From the NCBI RefSeq assembly GCF_027158205.1, contig NZ_JAPVLU010000013.1, forward strand, positions 124,001 through 188,000: a stretch of 64,000 bases of DNA, in the 5' to 3' direction. A program made the translations under genes and the position numbers. The notes beneath the pieces are model-generated. The model was given only the letters and a program-made list of their open reading frames with translations. It searched no databases and was not told where the DNA came from. The DNA is from Streptomyces sp. H39-S7 (GTDB lineage: Bacteria; Actinomycetota; Actinomycetes; Streptomycetales; Streptomycetaceae). Within the stretch, counting starts at the first letter, position 1. The number at the start of each line of letters is the position of its first letter. Below are positions 42,667 to 50,741 of the stretch, piece after piece.

Positions 42667-43047
42667 TCAGCTCCCGAACAGAATGCGTGCGGCGTGCCCG
42701 AGAACCGGGTAGATGGCCCCGATCATCAGCACGATCCAGACGCCGAGGACGGACCACAGCATCTGCTTCTGGTACTTCGGGCCCTTGGACCAGAAGTCGA
42801 CGGCGATGATGCGCAGCCCGTTGAGAGCGTGGAAGAGGATGGCCGCGACGAGGCCGTACTCCAGCAGGCTGACAGGCCATGTCTTATAGGTCGCGACGAC
42901 CTTGTCGTAGTCCTCGGGGGAGACCCGCACGAGTGCGGTGTCGAGGACATGGACGAACAGGAAGAAGAAAATGAGGACACCGGTGACTCGATGAGCCACC
43001 CATGACCACATGCCTTCCCGGCCGCGGTACAGCGTTCCTGCCGGCAC
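42667..43047 (-). CDS. sdhC: succinate dehydrogenase cytochrome b556 subunit
   Basis: 126 residues with three transmembrane helices. It begins T-L-Y-R-G-R-E-G-M-W-S-W-V-A-H-R-V-T-G, the SdhC signature, and has H-A-L-N-G-L-R (heme-proximal His in helix 2). The GTG at 43047 is preceded by GGAGGG. First gene of the operon, with a promoter region of about 250 nt upstream. The upstream frame to 43347 is not a gene. Confidence 0.92.
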   Translation of the reverse strand: MPAGTLYRGREGMWSWVAHRVTGVLIFFFLFVHVLDTALVRVSPEDYDKVVATYKTWPVSLLEYGLVAAILFHALNGLRIIAVDFWSKGPKYQKQMLWSVLGVWIVLMIGAIYPVLGHAARILFGS

Positions 43048-43130
43048 GGAAAACCCTCCGGGAGCGGTTTGGGGCCAGCCGGCTTCGGTGTCGGACGGGC
43101 CCGGCCGGGTACGGTCCACCGGCCCTGGCC

Positions 43131-43136
43131 ATCGTA
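43131..43136 (-). promoter_or_regulatory. candidate -10 of sdhCDAB
   Basis: TACGAT on the minus strand (ATCGTA as read here), 83 nt before sdhC. Good -10 match; the -35 region has only a weak TACGGA. The region 43137-43303 shows no gene. Confidence 0.35.
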
Positions 43137-43303
43137 GCGACGCGTTGTCGGCTCCGTACGCCCGGGTGGGCCAGGTGTGATTGATCCCGCACGACTGGGT
43201 GAACGTCTGGGGGAACCTACGAGGGAACGGGTGAGCGGATGTGCGGGCCGAACCCCGGTCCGCGCACGGGTGCGCCCGCCCGCGGAGCCGATGCCCCTGC
43301 GGC

Positions 43304-43834
43304 CTAGCGGTGGAGTTCGGGGGCTGACCGGGCGTCCGATCGTTCACGGACCAGCCGGGCGAGCCGCGCGCGGGTGATGCGCCGCAACTCGTCGGCGGTG
43401 ACGACGCGCTCCTCGTCCTCGTCGTTGGCCAGCCGGGCGCGGATCCCGGTCAGCACCTGGTTGAGGAGGCTGCTCGGGTCGTCGCCCTCCAGGGCGATGA
43501 CGAAGACGTTGCCGAACTTGTTCTCGTACGCGGCCTGCGCGGCGCTCAGCGCGGTGTGCGTGGCGAGGCCGCCGCGGTGCGGCAGCGGGGTGGCAGCCTC
43601 GCAGGCCAGCGCCTCGGAGACATCGCCGGGGGTGAGGTCGTACGCCGCTTCGTCGGCCGCCGCGAGGAGGGCGCCGAGGTCCGGGTACGGGCGGTGCAGG
43701 GCCATCCGGCGGGCCCAGCGGTGGCTTCCGCAGCAGTCGCGCAGGGCGGCTTCCGCCGCGCCGAAAGAGGCCTCGTTGAGCCGGGAGAGCCCGGCGGCGG
43801 GGTCGGGCCCCTGGGCCGGAGAGTCGGGGAACAG
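43304..43834 (-). CDS. OHCU decarboxylase (UraD-like), no canonical start codon
   Basis: The family's 165-175 residue fold is visible from L-S-R-L-N-E-A-S-F (near 43790) to the end, with N-x-F-G-N-V-F-V-I-A and D-E-E-R-V-V-T-A-D-E-L-R-R-I. It would remove a carboxyl group from OHCU in uric-acid breakdown. No ATG, GTG or TTG lies upstream of the conserved region within the open frame; the first ATG (43705) would delete the first third. A CTG at 43834 lies 7 nt after AGGAG, giving 176 residues, the normal length. The usual H-P-R-I-G motif around the catalytic His is also not recognisable, so the protein may be a divergent or inactive paralogue. Confidence 0.55.
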   Translation of the reverse strand: MFPDSPAQGPDPAAGLSRLNEASFGAAEAALRDCCGSHRWARRMALHRPYPDLGALLAAADEAAYDLTPGDVSEALACEAATPLPHRGGLATHTALSAAQAAYENKFGNVFVIALEGDDPSSLLNQVLTGIRARLANDEDEERVVTADELRRITRARLARLVRERSDARSAPELHR

Positions 43835-43985
43835 CGCTGAACTCCTGTCGGGAAGCGGGGAAGCGGATCACGTTAGTGGGGCGTGTTCGACTCCGGCCGA
43901 CGGATGAGTGGATTTCACCCGTACGGGATCGAAATATGTCACGAAGTGGACGCCGGAACGGGGATGGTCTGCCATAACGTCCGGT

Positions 43986-45524
43986 ATGGGGAAAATTTGG
44001 ACAGGGTTGGCGCTGTCGCTCACCGCACTCGCACCGGCCGTCGGCACGCCCAACGACGCACCCGCCCCCCGGACACTGCCGGTCATCCCCGCGGTGCGGG
44101 AATTCCAGCCGGCCGGGACAGGCGTCTTCCACCTCGGACCCGGCACCCGGGTGCGCGCCGGCCGCGGCAGCGCCGTCGAGGACGAGGCGCGGCTGCTCGC
44201 CGGACAGCTGCAGGTCCCCTTCGGGTACGACGACGCCAAGGGCGACGGGGACGGCCCGGCCGGACCGGGCGACATCACGCTGCGGCTCAACGGCTCGGCC
44301 GCCGAGGCCCGGCAAGGGACCGCGAAGAGCGCCGGCACGGTGAACGAGTCGTACGTCCTCACCGCCCGGAACGGCCGGGTCGGCATCGACGCGCCCACCG
44401 ACGCGGGGGCGTTCTACGGCACCCGCACCCTCCTGCAGACGCTGCGCGCCGGCAGCGGGCTGCCCGAGGGCGTCATCCGGGACGCCCCGGACCGGCGGCA
44501 GCGCGGCCTGCTGCTCGACATCGCGCGCAAGCCCTTCACGCGCGACTGGATCGAGGACCGGATCCGGCAGCTCGGCGACCTCAAGCTCAACCAGCTGCAT
44601 CTGCACTTCAGCGACGACCAGGGCTTCCGCATCGAGAGCAGCAGCCACCCGGAGATCGTGTCGCGGGACCATCTCAGCAAGGCGGACCTCGCCGCGATCA
44701 TCGCCCTCGCCGCGCAGCGCCACGTCACCGTCATCCCGGAGATCGACAGCCCCGGGCACCTCGGCGCCGTCATCAGGGCCCACCCGGACCTTCAGCTGGT
44801 CAACGCCTCCGGCAGGGCGCTGCCCGGGGCGATCGACATCTCGAATGCCGCCTCGGCCCGCATGGTCGACGATCTGACCCGTGAGTTCGCGCCGCTCTTC
44901 CCCGGCCCCTACTGGCATCTGGGCGGCGACGAGTACCAGGCCCTGGTCGTCGACGATCCGGAAAGCTCGTATCCGCAGCTCGTCCCGCCCGGCGGGACCG
45001 TCGCGGAGGCGACGACCCGCTGGCTCAACGACCGCGAGGCAGTGGCGCGCAAGTTCGGCAAGCGGACCAAGGCGTGGAACGACGGATTCATCTCCACCCC
45101 GCGCGCCGTGCCCGACCGGGACCGCGAGGTCGAGTACTGGACGGGGAAGGAGCTGGGCGCCCGCGAGCCGGAGGAATACCTCAACGCCGGCCGCAAGGTC
45201 GTCAACCTCAACGACGAGTACCTCTACTACGTGCTCGGCGAGCCGAACGACTTCACCTATCCGACCGGCGAGCGCATCTACAAGGAGTGGACCCCCGCCG
45301 TCGTGCGCGGCACCCGCGCGGTCGCCCCCTCACTGGCGACGCCCGCCCGGGTGCTCGGCGGCCGGTTCGCCGTCTGGTGCGACCAGGCGGACGCTCAGTC
45401 GCAGGACGAGGTGGCGCGTGGCATCCGGCTCCCGCTGAACGCGCTGGCGCAGAAGCTCTGGTACCCCGGGACACCGCCCCTCTCCTGGCCGGCCTTCGAA
45501 GCTCTGGCCGACAAGGTGGGCTGA
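43986..45524 (+). CDS. secreted beta-N-acetylhexosaminidase (GH20)
   Basis: 512 residues. Signal peptide near the start (W-T-G-L-A-L-S-L-T-A-L-A-P). A GH20b N-terminal domain is followed by the catalytic barrel with H-L-H-F-S-D-D-Q-G-F-R-I-E and the acid/base pair W-H-L-G-G-D-E-Y (Asp-Glu). Hydrolyses terminal GlcNAc/GalNAc from chitin or wall fragments outside the cell. The ATG at 43986 is chosen because the signal peptide begins at once; an upstream start at 43908 would bury it. Divergent from the UraD-like gene; convergent with the DUF4253 gene. Confidence 0.94.
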   Translation: MGKIWTGLALSLTALAPAVGTPNDAPAPRTLPVIPAVREFQPAGTGVFHLGPGTRVRAGRGSAVEDEARLLAGQLQVPFGYDDAKGDGDGPAGPGDITLRLNGSAAEARQGTAKSAGTVNESYVLTARNGRVGIDAPTDAGAFYGTRTLLQTLRAGSGLPEGVIRDAPDRRQRGLLLDIARKPFTRDWIEDRIRQLGDLKLNQLHLHFSDDQGFRIESSSHPEIVSRDHLSKADLAAIIALAAQRHVTVIPEIDSPGHLGAVIRAHPDLQLVNASGRALPGAIDISNAASARMVDDLTREFAPLFPGPYWHLGGDEYQALVVDDPESSYPQLVPPGGTVAEATTRWLNDREAVARKFGKRTKAWNDGFISTPRAVPDRDREVEYWTGKELGAREPEEYLNAGRKVVNLNDEYLYYVLGEPNDFTYPTGERIYKEWTPAVVRGTRAVAPSLATPARVLGGRFAVWCDQADAQSQDEVARGIRLPLNALAQKLWYPGTPPLSWPAFEALADKVG

Positions 45525-45540
45525 CGGCGGCAGGTGACGG

Positions 45541-45557
45541 TCCGCCGGGCCGGCGGA
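45541..45557. terminator. weak hairpin between GH20 and DUF4253 genes
   Basis: TCCGCCGG-g-CCGGCGGA, a 17-nt near-perfect palindrome in the 40-nt convergent gap. The stem is short, so this is only a candidate. Confidence 0.35.
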
Positions 45558-45564
45558 TGCCCGG

Positions 45565-46350
45565 TCAGTCCCACCAGAAGGACCACAGCCGCTCGCCGCG
45601 CAGCGCCTCCGCGTACTCCGGGAACGGGAAGGTGCCGTCGTTGAGGTGGGAGGCGCCGGTCAGGACGTGTTCGAGCGCGACGCGGGCGGCGTGCTCCGAC
45701 GTCAGCGGCGGGGAGGCGACGGAGAGGAAGACGGAGGAGCCCTCGAAGCCGATGACACGGGCCCCGAACCGCGTCTCCCAGGTGCGCAGCAGCGCGGAGA
45801 ACTCCAGCGCGGGCGCGTCGGACTCCCACCCGAGGAGCGCCGGGACATCGGCGCTGCGGCGGGTCGGGACCAGCGCGATGTGGGCGATGAAGCGGGTGGT
45901 GAAGTAGTGCAGCATCTGACCCACCGTCTGGCGGGCGACCGCGTCCGGCGGGGGGCCCGGGTGCGTGGGGGAGGCGCAGGCGAGGCCGGGCCAGCGGGTG
46001 AACGGCGGGCCGGGATCGTCGAGCAGCAGCGCGGCGTCCGCGGGCCGGATCTCGTCGATCGCGGGATGCGGCGGACGCAGTGAGCGCAAGTCCTGGTAGG
46101 ACCGCCAGGAATCGGTCATCGTGGCTTCCACGTCCACGCTGTCGATGTCCTCGGCGCGGTGGCCGCGGCCCGTCGCGCAGGGCCAGGCCATGAGGACCGG
46201 GCACCAGCCCGTCGCGTCCTGTTGTGCCTGGTAGTGGGCCCAGAGCCGGCCGGGAGCGACGACGGGTTCGTACGAGAGCCACAGCCCGGGGGAGCCACCG
46301 GGCAGGAACCGGCCGGGCGGGAGGCCGTCGGGGAGACGGGCCAGGGGCAT
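45565..46350 (-). CDS. DUF4253 domain protein
   Basis: 261 residues. The C-terminal 110 residues match the DUF4253 pattern: L-V-P-T-R-R-S-A-D-V-P-A-L-L-G-W, then the W-E-T-R-F-G-A-R-V-I-G-F stretch, then V-A-S-P-P and the W-S-F-W-W end. DUF4253 proteins are soluble and of unknown function and often appear near toxin-immunity genes, but no toxin is seen here. The N-terminal half is Pro/Trp-rich. It is convergent with the hexosaminidase and divergent from the sigma factor gene. Confidence 0.8.
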   Translation of the reverse strand: MPLARLPDGLPPGRFLPGGSPGLWLSYEPVVAPGRLWAHYQAQQDATGWCPVLMAWPCATGRGHRAEDIDSVDVEATMTDSWRSYQDLRSLRPPHPAIDEIRPADAALLLDDPGPPFTRWPGLACASPTHPGPPPDAVARQTVGQMLHYFTTRFIAHIALVPTRRSADVPALLGWESDAPALEFSALLRTWETRFGARVIGFEGSSVFLSVASPPLTSEHAARVALEHVLTGASHLNDGTFPFPEYAEALRGERLWSFWWD

Positions 46351-46510
46351 CGGTGGGCTCCATCTGTGGGGGCGCGAGCTGAGACGGCCGGGGGCCGCCT
46401 CCCCCCACAGGAGCGTCCCCGGCCGCCGTCTCTTACAGCGCCGCGGGCGCCGGAAGTGTCACCACCGCGATGGGGCAGGATAGGGCGGGTGTTCGAGGGG
46501 GGAGCGAACG

Positions 46511-47089
46511 GTGGATCTGGGGAGCGCGGTCAGCGCCGCGCAGGAGGGCGACGACGCGGCGTTCCGGGTGCTGTACCGGGCGGTGCAGCCGCAACTGCTG
46601 CAGTACGTGCGGACCCTGGTCGGACCGGCGGAGGCCGAGGACGTGGCGTCGGAAGCGTGGCTGCAGATCGCCCGCGACCTGCCGGGTTTCCGCGGCGACG
46701 GTGAGGCGGTGCGCGGCTGGGCGGCCCGGATCGCCCGCAACCGGGCGCTGGACCACCTGCGGGCCCGCAGTCGGCGGCCGGTCAGCGGGGCCGGTCTGGA
46801 GGTACTGCTGCACATGCCGTCGCCCACGGACACCGCGGGCGAGGCGCTGGACGCGGTGGCCACCGACCGCGCGCTCGCGGCCATCGCGAAGCTGCCGCGC
46901 GAACAGGCCGAGGCGGTCCTGCTGCGCGTCGTCATGGGACTGGACGCGAGCAGCGCGGCGCAGGTGCTGGGCAAGCGCGCGGGTTCGGTGCGGATGGCCA
47001 CCCACCGGGGGCTGCGGCGGCTCGCCGAGCTGCTGGACGACGAGAGCCGCCCCGCGGGTGTGACGTTTTCCGCGGCGAAGACGCTTTGA
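46511..47089 (+). CDS. ECF-type RNA polymerase sigma factor
   Basis: 192 residues with sigma regions 2 (about 12-80; Y-R-A-V-Q-P-Q-L-L-Q-Y-V then E-D-V-A-S-E-A-W-L-Q-I-A) and 4 (about 120-172; L-P-R-E-Q-A-E-A-V-L-L-R-V and A-Q-V-L-G-K-R-A-G-S-V-R). No extended C-terminal domain. The GTG at 46511 has GGAG 7 nt upstream. The next gene, 9 nt downstream, encodes a membrane protein that is a natural anti-sigma candidate. The upstream 160-nt gap contains an interrupted inverted repeat (GAGACGG/CCGTCTC, about 46382-46435). Confidence 0.92.
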   Translation: MDLGSAVSAAQEGDDAAFRVLYRAVQPQLLQYVRTLVGPAEAEDVASEAWLQIARDLPGFRGDGEAVRGWAARIARNRALDHLRARSRRPVSGAGLEVLLHMPSPTDTAGEALDAVATDRALAAIAKLPREQAEAVLLRVVMGLDASSAAQVLGKRAGSVRMATHRGLRRLAELLDDESRPAGVTFSAAKTL

Positions 47090-47098
47090 GGATATGAG

Positions 47099-48097
47099 AT
47101 GACGGAGAACCGGCGGTGCGACGGGCATCGTGACGACGACTGGCTCGACGAGGAGGCCGCGGAGCGGCTCCTGCGCGGCGAGTCCGTCCTGTCCGGCGGC
47201 GCCGCGGCGGCCCGGCTGGCCCGGCTGCTGGCCGCGGCCGCCCTGCCGGCCGCGGTCGATCAGGAGCGCGAGGAGGCGGCGGCCGCCGCTTTCCGGACGT
47301 GCTTCGACGCGGGTCGGAAGGCGTCGGGCCGGAAGGCGGGCGGCTCACCGGCCGGTCCGCGGGAGGCACCCGCGGATGACGCCGATTTCCTGTCGGTGGT
47401 CCGGCTGGGCCGGCCCGTCACGCTGCCGGGCCCGGATCTGACGGCCGGGGCCGGGCGGACCGGGAGGGCGGCGGGGGCGCCGAAGTCGCTGAAGGTGTCC
47501 GTCGGCGCGCTGGTGGCCGCCATGGCCCTGTGCGCCGCGGCACTCGTCGCGAGCCCCGGCATCGTGCCGACACCGTTCGACGGCCACGACGTCCGGGCCG
47601 CGCCCGCGCTCAGCGGGGCCCCGCGCTCCGCCCCGCCGGACGGCTCGGGCACCGCGGGTCCGAAGGGCGGATCCACGCCGCTCACCGGCGGGACGGCCGC
47701 CGCACCCCCCGGGAAGGGCGCGCCGTCGCAGCCGGGGCGCGGAGCGACCGCGTCCCCCGGCCGGCCGGCCTCGCCCGCGAGCCCGCCGGCGACGCTGCCG
47801 CGGTCCTCCCACCCGCCCGTCCCCCAGAGCACGCGCGGGGACCGCGACCGGCAGAGCGTGGAGTTGTGCCGCGCCTACGTCAAGGCGGGCGGACGCGTGG
47901 ACGCCGCGTCGTCCGACCGGCTCGCGGTGGCGGCGGGCGGCAAGCGCGACGTACCGCGGTACTGCGCGCGGGTGCTGACCGCCGCGTACCTGTCCGGATC
48001 CGGCACGGCCGGAAACGGTGCCGGAGGCAACGGCGCCGGCGGCAGGTCCGGTGGTGCCGGTGGCGGTCACGACCGGGGCGACGGCCGGCACAACTAG
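47099..48097 (+). CDS. single-pass membrane protein, putative anti-sigma factor
   Basis: 332 residues. The first 120 are cytoplasmic, with D-W-L-D-E-E-A-A-E-R-L-L-R-G-E-S. One transmembrane helix follows (about 130-155: V-G-A-L-V-A-A-M-A-L-C-A-A). The outer part is Pro/Gly/Ser/Ala-rich without domains and ends in Gly-rich repeats (N-G-A-G-G-N-G-A-G-G). It lacks a zinc-finger (HxxxCxxC) anti-sigma motif. By position directly after the sigma factor gene it probably holds that sigma. Two Cys pairs lie in the outer part (E-L-C-R-A-Y, R-Y-C-A-R). Confidence 0.8.
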   Translation: MTENRRCDGHRDDDWLDEEAAERLLRGESVLSGGAAAARLARLLAAAALPAAVDQEREEAAAAAFRTCFDAGRKASGRKAGGSPAGPREAPADDADFLSVVRLGRPVTLPGPDLTAGAGRTGRAAGAPKSLKVSVGALVAAMALCAAALVASPGIVPTPFDGHDVRAAPALSGAPRSAPPDGSGTAGPKGGSTPLTGGTAAAPPGKGAPSQPGRGATASPGRPASPASPPATLPRSSHPPVPQSTRGDRDRQSVELCRAYVKAGGRVDAASSDRLAVAAGGKRDVPRYCARVLTAAYLSGSGTAGNGAGGNGAGGRSGGAGGGHDRGDGRHN

Positions 48098-48264
48098 GCC
48101 ACGGTCTAGGCGCCGGCGACCGTATTCGCCGTCCGGAGGGTCTGACCTGCGGGCTCGGCGGCGCCCAGTGACACTTTCCAGCTGGTTGACGCTTTAAGTA
48201 ATGGGTCGACTGGTCATCGGCCCGGCGGTCCCCGGTGCTCCCCGTGCCGGTGGGTCCGCGCCCA

Positions 48265-48303
48265 GGGCGCGGCCGGGTGCATTCCCCCAACCCGGCCGCG
48301 CCC
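48265..48303 (+). terminator. terminator of the sigma/anti-sigma operon
   Basis: A perfect 14-bp stem (GGGCGCGGCCGGGT 48265-48278 with 48290-48303) around an 11-nt loop. Located in the 357-nt gap 48098-48454, which holds no gene I can support. A TTGACG -35-like hexamer near 48187 is noted without a good partner. Confidence 0.6.
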
Positions 48304-48454
48304 GCGGAGGCGTTCCGCGGCCGTGGCCGAAAGTGGCGGGTGGCGGTCCGCGACTGCCGGTGGCGGGTCCTGTCGGACGGCCGATAACTCCCGGCCGGAT
48401 GTCGGTGCCTTGGTGCAGACTCGGTTGGAAGAGCAAAACCGGGGGAGGTACGCC

Positions 48455-50716
48455 ATGTTGGCAGGACTGTACGAGATCGACTGGGCGGCTATGGGGCACG
48501 CCTACGGATCGGCGGAGGAGGTCCCCGAACTTCTGCGGGGGCTGGCCTCGGCGGACGCGGGGGAGCGGGAGGCCGCCCTCGACGCGATGTACGGGGCCGT
48601 TCATCACCAGGGCGACGTGTACGACTCGACGCTCGCCTGCATTCCCTTCCTCTTCGAGCTGGTGGCGGATCCGTCGGTGCGGGACCGCGGCCGCATCGTC
48701 GTGCTGCTGACCAGCATCGGGGGCGGCGACGAGGTCGCCGAGGAGTACCTGGACGAGATCGTGATCGAGGGCGGGGGCCCGGCCGGCGGCTTCGGCGACA
48801 CGATGGACGCCCTGGACGGGGAGGACATCCTCGGCCTGCTGGACGCCGAGGGTGCCGCCGCAACGGAGGCCGCCGAGGCCGCCGCCTGGCGCGCCAACTA
48901 CGCGATGGCCGTCATCGCGGTGCGGGCCCAGGCGGAGGTCTTCACCGAGCTCGTCGCGGACCCCGATCCCGAGGTGCGGCGCGCGGTCCCGGTGGCGCTC
49001 GGCGCGCTGCACGGCGAGACCGCGCGGACACTCGACGTCCTGCGCGACCGGCTGCCGGTGGAGCGGGACACGGAGACCCGGCTGGCCCTCGTCGAGGCCG
49101 TCGGCACCCTCGCGCTGCGACGGGGCGGCCCTGCCGCCGAGGCGGCCGACTGGCTGGTCCGGCTCGCCGGCAGCCGCGCCGACGACCTGGCCGTCCGCGC
49201 GTCCGAGGACGCGCCGTCCGCTGCGGACCCCGGTCTGCGGCTGGCCGCGCTCGCCCAACTCGCCCGCTGCGCGCCCGAGCGGCTGCCGGCGGACATCGTG
49301 CCGACCGCCATCGCCCTGCTCCGCGCGGTGCGGGGCGAGAAGCCGTGCAACCGGTCCCCGCAGGAGGTGCCCGCCGAGCGCCAGGTGCCCGCCACCTTCA
49401 TCGGCCGGCTGCGGGAGCTGCGCGAGCAGGCCGAGGCCGGCCGCTCCGCGCCCTGGGCCGCCGACCTGCTGCGCACCCTGCACACCGCGCTCGACGACCG
49501 GGTCGAGGACCGTGTCGCGCTCGTCCTCGACCAGTTGCGCAGCCCGGACTGGGGCCGGCGCATCGACGCCGTGTGGATGAGCGGCGGCCTGGTGCGCGGC
49601 TGGCGCGGACAGTACGAGGAGCTGGTCGCCCTGCTCGGGCAGCAGCTCGCCGACCCCGAGGGCCGGCTGCGCGACGGCGCCGCCTCCGTGCTGGAGAACC
49701 TGTACGGACTGGCCGCGCCCGCCGCCGACGCCCTCGCCGAGGCGGTCGCGGCGGATCCCGGGAGCTGGGTCCGGGAGTGGTCGCAGGGCCGGCCGAGCCT
49801 CGGCGGCATGGTCAAGACCCTCGCCCGGCTCGGTGACCCGCGAGCGCTGCCCGCGCTGGCGTCGGCCCTCGACCGGCCCGACATCCCCCAGGACCTGGGG
49901 TACGCCATCGAGCACCTGGGCGCGGCGGCGGCCCCGCTGGCCCCGCTGCTGCGCCGAAGACTCGCCGAGGTGACGCTGAACGACGAGGAGGCGTACGACC
50001 AGGCGGAGCCGCTGCTCCGGGGGGTGGCCGCGATCGAGGCCTCCGAGGCGTTCCCCGAGGTGCTGCGGATTCTGCGCGGGGCGCCCAAGGCCCGCCGGGA
50101 CTGGCTGCTGTGCTCGGCGATCCGCGCGCTCGCCCGGTTCGGCCCGGCGGCGAGCGACGCACTGCCCGATCTGCGCGCCCTGGTGGCCGACCCCGGCTCC
50201 TGCATCGCGCTGGAAGCCGCGTCCGCCCTCTGGGCGATCGAGCGGAACACCGCGGTCCTGCCGGTGCTGCTCGCGCACCTGGACAGCGACAGCCCGCACA
50301 CCCGGCGCTCGGCTGCCGAGGCGCTCGGCGAGCTGGGCCCCGCGGCGGCCGGTGCGGTACCGCGGCTGCGGGAGCTGCTCACGGACCCCGCGGTGTGGAT
50401 GCGGGTGGACGCGGCGGTCGCGCTCTGGCGGGTCGCCGGCGACGCCGGACCGGTGCTGCCCGTCCTGCGGTCCGCCTGGTCGGAGAACGTGCACACCCGC
50501 GCGGTCATCGCGGGCTGTCTCGCGGAACTGGGTCCCGCCGCTGCCGCGGCCGCCCCGCTGCTGCGCGACGAGTTGGCGGCCGTCCGCCGGCACAACAACG
50601 AGGGCGACCACTACGGCACGCTCGACGTGTGCGCCGACGAACAGCTGCTCCTGGCATGCAGACGGGCCCTGTCCCGGATATCCGGAACAGGGCCCGTCAC
50701 GAACGGCGGCAACTAG
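48455..50716 (+). CDS. HEAT-repeat (PBS-lyase-like) protein
   Basis: 753 residues, almost all helical. Repeats of the form A-L-G-x-L-G-x-x-A-A are seen clearly after residue 500 (for example A-A-E-A-L-G-E-L-G-P-A-A). Earlier segments such as V-A-L-G-A-L-H-G-E-T-A-R are more diverged. HEAT proteins are scaffolds; the partner is unknown. The start ATG at 48455 has GGGGGAGG directly upstream; the longer frame to 48323 lacks helical content. The N-terminal W-A-A-M-G-H-A-Y-G-S-A matches related Streptomyces proteins. The 3' end contains a strong hairpin. Confidence 0.85.
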   Translation: MLAGLYEIDWAAMGHAYGSAEEVPELLRGLASADAGEREAALDAMYGAVHHQGDVYDSTLACIPFLFELVADPSVRDRGRIVVLLTSIGGGDEVAEEYLDEIVIEGGGPAGGFGDTMDALDGEDILGLLDAEGAAATEAAEAAAWRANYAMAVIAVRAQAEVFTELVADPDPEVRRAVPVALGALHGETARTLDVLRDRLPVERDTETRLALVEAVGTLALRRGGPAAEAADWLVRLAGSRADDLAVRASEDAPSAADPGLRLAALAQLARCAPERLPADIVPTAIALLRAVRGEKPCNRSPQEVPAERQVPATFIGRLRELREQAEAGRSAPWAADLLRTLHTALDDRVEDRVALVLDQLRSPDWGRRIDAVWMSGGLVRGWRGQYEELVALLGQQLADPEGRLRDGAASVLENLYGLAAPAADALAEAVAADPGSWVREWSQGRPSLGGMVKTLARLGDPRALPALASALDRPDIPQDLGYAIEHLGAAAAPLAPLLRRRLAEVTLNDEEAYDQAEPLLRGVAAIEASEAFPEVLRILRGAPKARRDWLLCSAIRALARFGPAASDALPDLRALVADPGSCIALEAASALWAIERNTAVLPVLLAHLDSDSPHTRRSAAEALGELGPAAAGAVPRLRELLTDPAVWMRVDAAVALWRVAGDAGPVLPVLRSAWSENVHTRAVIAGCLAELGPAAAAAAPLLRDELAAVRRHNNEGDHYGTLDVCADEQLLLACRRALSRISGTGPVTNGGN
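50661..50698. terminator. terminator embedded in the 3' end of the HEAT gene
   Basis: GACGGGCCCTGT (50661-50672) pairs with ACAGGGCCCGTC (50687-50698), extended by CCGG/CCGG around an ATAT turn, one C-A mismatch. It lies within the last 19 codons of the HEAT gene, before its stop at 50714. It faces the convergent L,D-transpeptidase gene end (50742). Confidence 0.65.
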
Positions 50717-50741
50717 GTCACGGCCTGGCCGGCCATCGGGG

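Noticed and set aside
40511..42712. 733-codon open frame antisense to sdhA
   Set aside because: Shadow of the sdhA coding sequence; no recognisable domain.
43304..43705. UraD-like gene starting at the ATG 43705
   Set aside because: This would remove about 43 N-terminal residues that match the family fold and lie in the same open frame.
46382..46435. Interrupted inverted repeat between DUF4253 and the sigma gene considered as terminator
   Set aside because: It lies upstream of both divergent genes, so it cannot end either; kept only as a remark under the sigma gene.
48194..50611. Long minus-strand frame opposite the HEAT gene
   Set aside because: Arg/Gln/Gly-rich shadow; the plus-strand HEAT repeats, ribosome site and length are far better supported.
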